A stretch of DNA of 64,000 bases from Closterium sp. NIES-65 (Eukaryota > Streptophyta > Zygnematophyceae > Desmidiales > Closteriaceae). The DNA lies in assembly GCA_948144175.1 (NCBI GenBank), contig CANXME010002423.1, forward strand, positions 168,501 through 232,500, written 5' to 3'. How positions within the stretch are numbered: position 1 is the stretch's first letter; each line of letters opens with the position of its first letter. A model generated the notes under the pieces. That model saw nothing but the letters and a program-made list of their open reading frames with translations, was not told the DNA's origin and did not search any database. Below are positions 61,283-64,000 of the stretch, piece after piece. Position numbers and translations under genes: made by a program.

Positions 61283-64000
61283 GATGCACCATTTTCTCTA
61301 CACATGTGCGTTAGTTACCTTTCAAATCCTTACGTTCACTAGATGAATATATTTCCTACCTTCTATTTGAGTGAGACCACTAAATTCCATGAACTATGCA
61401 AGATGTGAGCGCTTCCGTTCTCCCTGGCATTTGCACTCTAAGTTCCCATACTGACCGACCTGGCCAATGCACCATTTTCCATATACATATGCATTAGATT
61501 CCTTTCGAACCTTATTAGCTCACTAGATTTATATATTTCCCACCTTCTGATCGAGTGAGACCGCTAGAATCCCTTTAGTTTTTGAGAAATGAGCGTTTCC
61601 GTTCTCCTTGGCCCTACTTGCACCATAAGTGCGAAATGCCGGCCAAACTGGCCGATGCACCATTTTCTCTACACATGTGCGTTAGTTACCTTTCAAACCC
61701 ATACGTTCACTATATGAATTTATTTCCTACCTTCTTTTTGAGTGAGACCACTAGATTCCGTGTACTATGCGAGATCCGAGCGCTTCCGTTCTCCCTGGCA
61801 TTTGCACTCTAAGTTCCCATACTGACCGACCTGGCCAGTGCACCATTTTCCATATACATATGCATTAGATTCCTTTCGAACCTTATTAGCTCACTAGATT
61901 TATATATTTCCCACCTTCTGATCGAGTGAGACCGCTAGATTCCCTCTTCTTTTTGAGAAATGAGCGTTTCCGTTCTGGTTGGCCCTAGTTGCACTATAAG
62001 CGCGAAATGCCGGCCAGACTGGCCGATGCACAATTTTCTCTACACATGTGTGTTAGTTACCTTTCAAACCCTTACGTTCACTAGATGTATATATTTCCTA
62101 CTTTCTATTTGAGTGAGACCACTTGATTCTGTGTACTATGCGAGATCTGAGCGCTTCCGTTCTCCCTGGCATTTGCATTTTAAGTTCCGATACTGACCGA
62201 CCTGGCCAATGCACCATTTTCTCTATACATGTGCGTTGAATACATTGCAAACCTTTTTAGCTGACTAGATTTATATATTTCCCACCTTCTGATTGAGTGA
62301 GACCGTTAGATTCCCTCTACTTTTTGAGAAACGAGCGTTTCCGTTCTCCCTGGCCCCACCTGCACTATGAGTGCGAAATGCCGGCCAGACTGGCCGATGC
62401 ACCATTTTCTCTACACATGTGCATTAGTTACCTTTCAAACCCTTACGTTCACTAGATGAATATATTTCCTACCTTATATTTGAGTGAGACCACTAGATTC
62501 CGTGTATTATGCGAGATCTGAGCGGTTCCGTTCTCCCAGGCATTTGCACTCTAAGTTCCCATACTGACCGACCTGGCCAATGCACCACTTTCCATATACA
62601 TATGCATTAGATTCCTTCTGAACCTTATTAGCTCACTAGATTTATATATTTCCCACCTTTTGATCAAGTGAGACCGCTAGATTCCCTTTACTTTTTGAGA
62701 AATGAGCGTTTCCGTTCTCCTTGGCCCTACTTGCACTATAAGTGCGAAATGCCAGCCAGACTGGCCGATGCACCATTTTCTCTACACATGTGCGTTAGTT
62801 ACCTTTCAAACCCTTACGTTCAGTAGATGAATATATTTCCTAATTTCTATTTGAGTGAGACCACTTGATTCCGTGTACTATGCGAGATCTGAGCGCTTCC
62901 GTTCTCCCTAGCATTTGCATTTTTGGTTCTGATACTGACCGACATGGCCAATGCACCATTTTCCATATACATATGTATTAGATTCCTTTCAAACCTTATT
63001 AGCTCACTTGATTTATATATTTCCCACCTTTTGATCGAGTGAGACCGCTAGATTCCGTCTACTTTTTGAGAAACGAGCGTTTCCGTTTTCCCTGGCCCCA
63101 CTTGCACTATAAGTGCAAAATGCCGGCCAGACTGGCCGATGCACCATTTTCTCTACACATGTGCGTTAGTTAACTTTCAAACCCCTATGTTCACTAGATG
63201 AATATATTTCCTACCTTATATTTGAGTGAGACCACTAGACTCCGTATACTATGCGAGATCTGAGCGCTTCCGTTCTCCTAGGAATTTGCACTCTAAGTTC
63301 CCATACTGACCGACCTGACCAATGCACCATTTTGCATATACATATGCATTAGATTCCTTTCCAACCTTTTTAGCTCACTAGATTTATATATTTCCCACCT
63401 TCTGATCGAGTGAGACCGCTAGATTCCCTTTACGTTTTGAGAAATGAGCGTTTCCGTTCTCCTTGGCTCTAGTTGCACTATAAGTGCGAAATGCCGGCCA
63501 GACTGGCCGATGCACAATTTTCTCTACACATGTGCGTTAGTTACCTTTCAAACCCTTACGTTCACTAGATGAATATATTTCCTACTTTTTATTTGAGTGA
63601 GACCACTTGATTCCGTGTACTATACGAGATCTGAGCGCTTCCGTTCTGCCTCGCATTTGCATTGTAAGTTCCGATACTAACCGACCTGGCCAATGCACCA
63701 TTTTCTCTATACATGTGCATTGAATACATTTCAAACCTTTTTAGCTGACTAGATTTATATATTTCCCACCTTCTGATCGAGTGAGACCGTTAGATTCCTT
63801 CTACTTTTTGAGAAACGAGCGTTTCCGTTCTCCCTGGCCCCACCTGCACTATGAGTGCGAAATGCCGGCCAGACTGGCCGATGCACCATTTTCTCTACAC
63901 ATGTGAATTAGTTACCTTTCAAACCCTTACGTTCACTAGATGAATTTATTTCCTACCTTATATTTGAGTGAGACCACTAGATTCCGTGTATTATGCGAGA

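Larger units (their letters stand above)
50180..64000 (+). repeat. 371-bp dimeric satellite, forward orientation, runs off window
   Basis: About 37 dimers. Unit starts measured at CGAAATGCC (61261, 61632, 62003, 62374, 62745) are exactly 371 apart. Within one unit CCGATGC at 61281, CCAATGC at 61464 and the next CCGATGC at 61652 give halves of 183 and 188 bp. The halves share GAGTGAGACC, CTAGATTCC, TTCCGTTCTCC and TGCAC blocks, so they are diverged copies of one monomer. Variant types around the dyad (CTACTTGC, CTAGTTGC, CCACCTGC) succeed each other partly in threes, but not regularly. Occasional units carry small deletions (near 53290 and 58590). No gene is present. Confidence 0.96.

Noticed and set aside
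50180-64000. CENP-B box in the satellite
   Set aside because: I looked for the TTCG....A..CGGG pattern and did not find a convincing match in the dimer.
5313-64000. rRNA spacer or tRNA-derived origin of the satellite
   Set aside because: No rRNA coding segment, tRNA A/B box pair or cloverleaf was seen in the unit.

Overview
The window is a block of satellite DNA carrying LTR retrotransposons. I see no host gene, rRNA, tRNA or CRISPR array. About 49.5 kb of the 64 kb is one satellite family, a 371-bp dimer made of two related halves of about 183 and 188 bp. The rest is three Copia-type or Copia-like LTR elements. The organism is eukaryotic and most likely of the green-plant (streptophyte) lineage. 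The reasons are Ty1/Copia polyproteins, primer-binding sites close to the initiator-methionine tRNA type common in plants, and a short GGGTTTA (plant-type telomere) motif at a rearrangement junction. A charophyte alga or early land plant would fit the very GC-rich, glycine/glutamine-rich Copia proteins, but that is only a weak guess. A nucleosome-scale satellite in higher-order units, with inversions and young retroelement insertions, is what centromeric or pericentromeric DNA usually looks like. Function cannot be shown from sequence alone.

Layout: 1-5312 is the 5' part of a Copia element on the minus strand (element 1), cut by the window edge. 5313-7125 is satellite in forward orientation. 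7126-14774 is a full-length plus-strand Copia element (element 2) of the same family, with 132-bp LTRs differing at one base and a 5-bp target duplication CCGTT. 14775-15503 is forward satellite. 15504-15516 is a telomere-like filler. 15517-44213 is about 28.7 kb of the same satellite in reverse orientation. 44214-48684 is forward satellite. 48685-50179 is a compact 1,495-bp non-autonomous LTR element (element 3, minus strand) with 210-bp LTRs differing at two positions and target duplication GCCGA. 50180-64000 is forward satellite.

Elements 1 and 2 lie head to head, 5' ends facing, 1.8 kb apart. They share the domain order Gag, Gly/Gln-rich linker, zinc knuckle, protease, integrase, a 15-bp minisatellite-coded linker, then (seen in element 2) reverse transcriptase and RNase H. 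Their 5' leaders share a hairpin and oligo-T start but then carry unrelated GC-rich tandem repeats. Element 3 has LTRs, a primer-binding site and a polypurine tract but no recognisable pol domain, so any movement would depend on enzymes from another element.

The most interesting signals are: (1) the dimeric satellite with a local 1,113-bp higher-order unit and two neighbouring short dyad symmetries per dimer; (2) the 28.7-kb inverted block, whose edges are in matching satellite phase at one side and joined by telomere-like filler; (3) the small non-autonomous LTR element; (4) two of the three retroelement insertions falling at adjacent positions of the repeat unit, in and beside a dyad.
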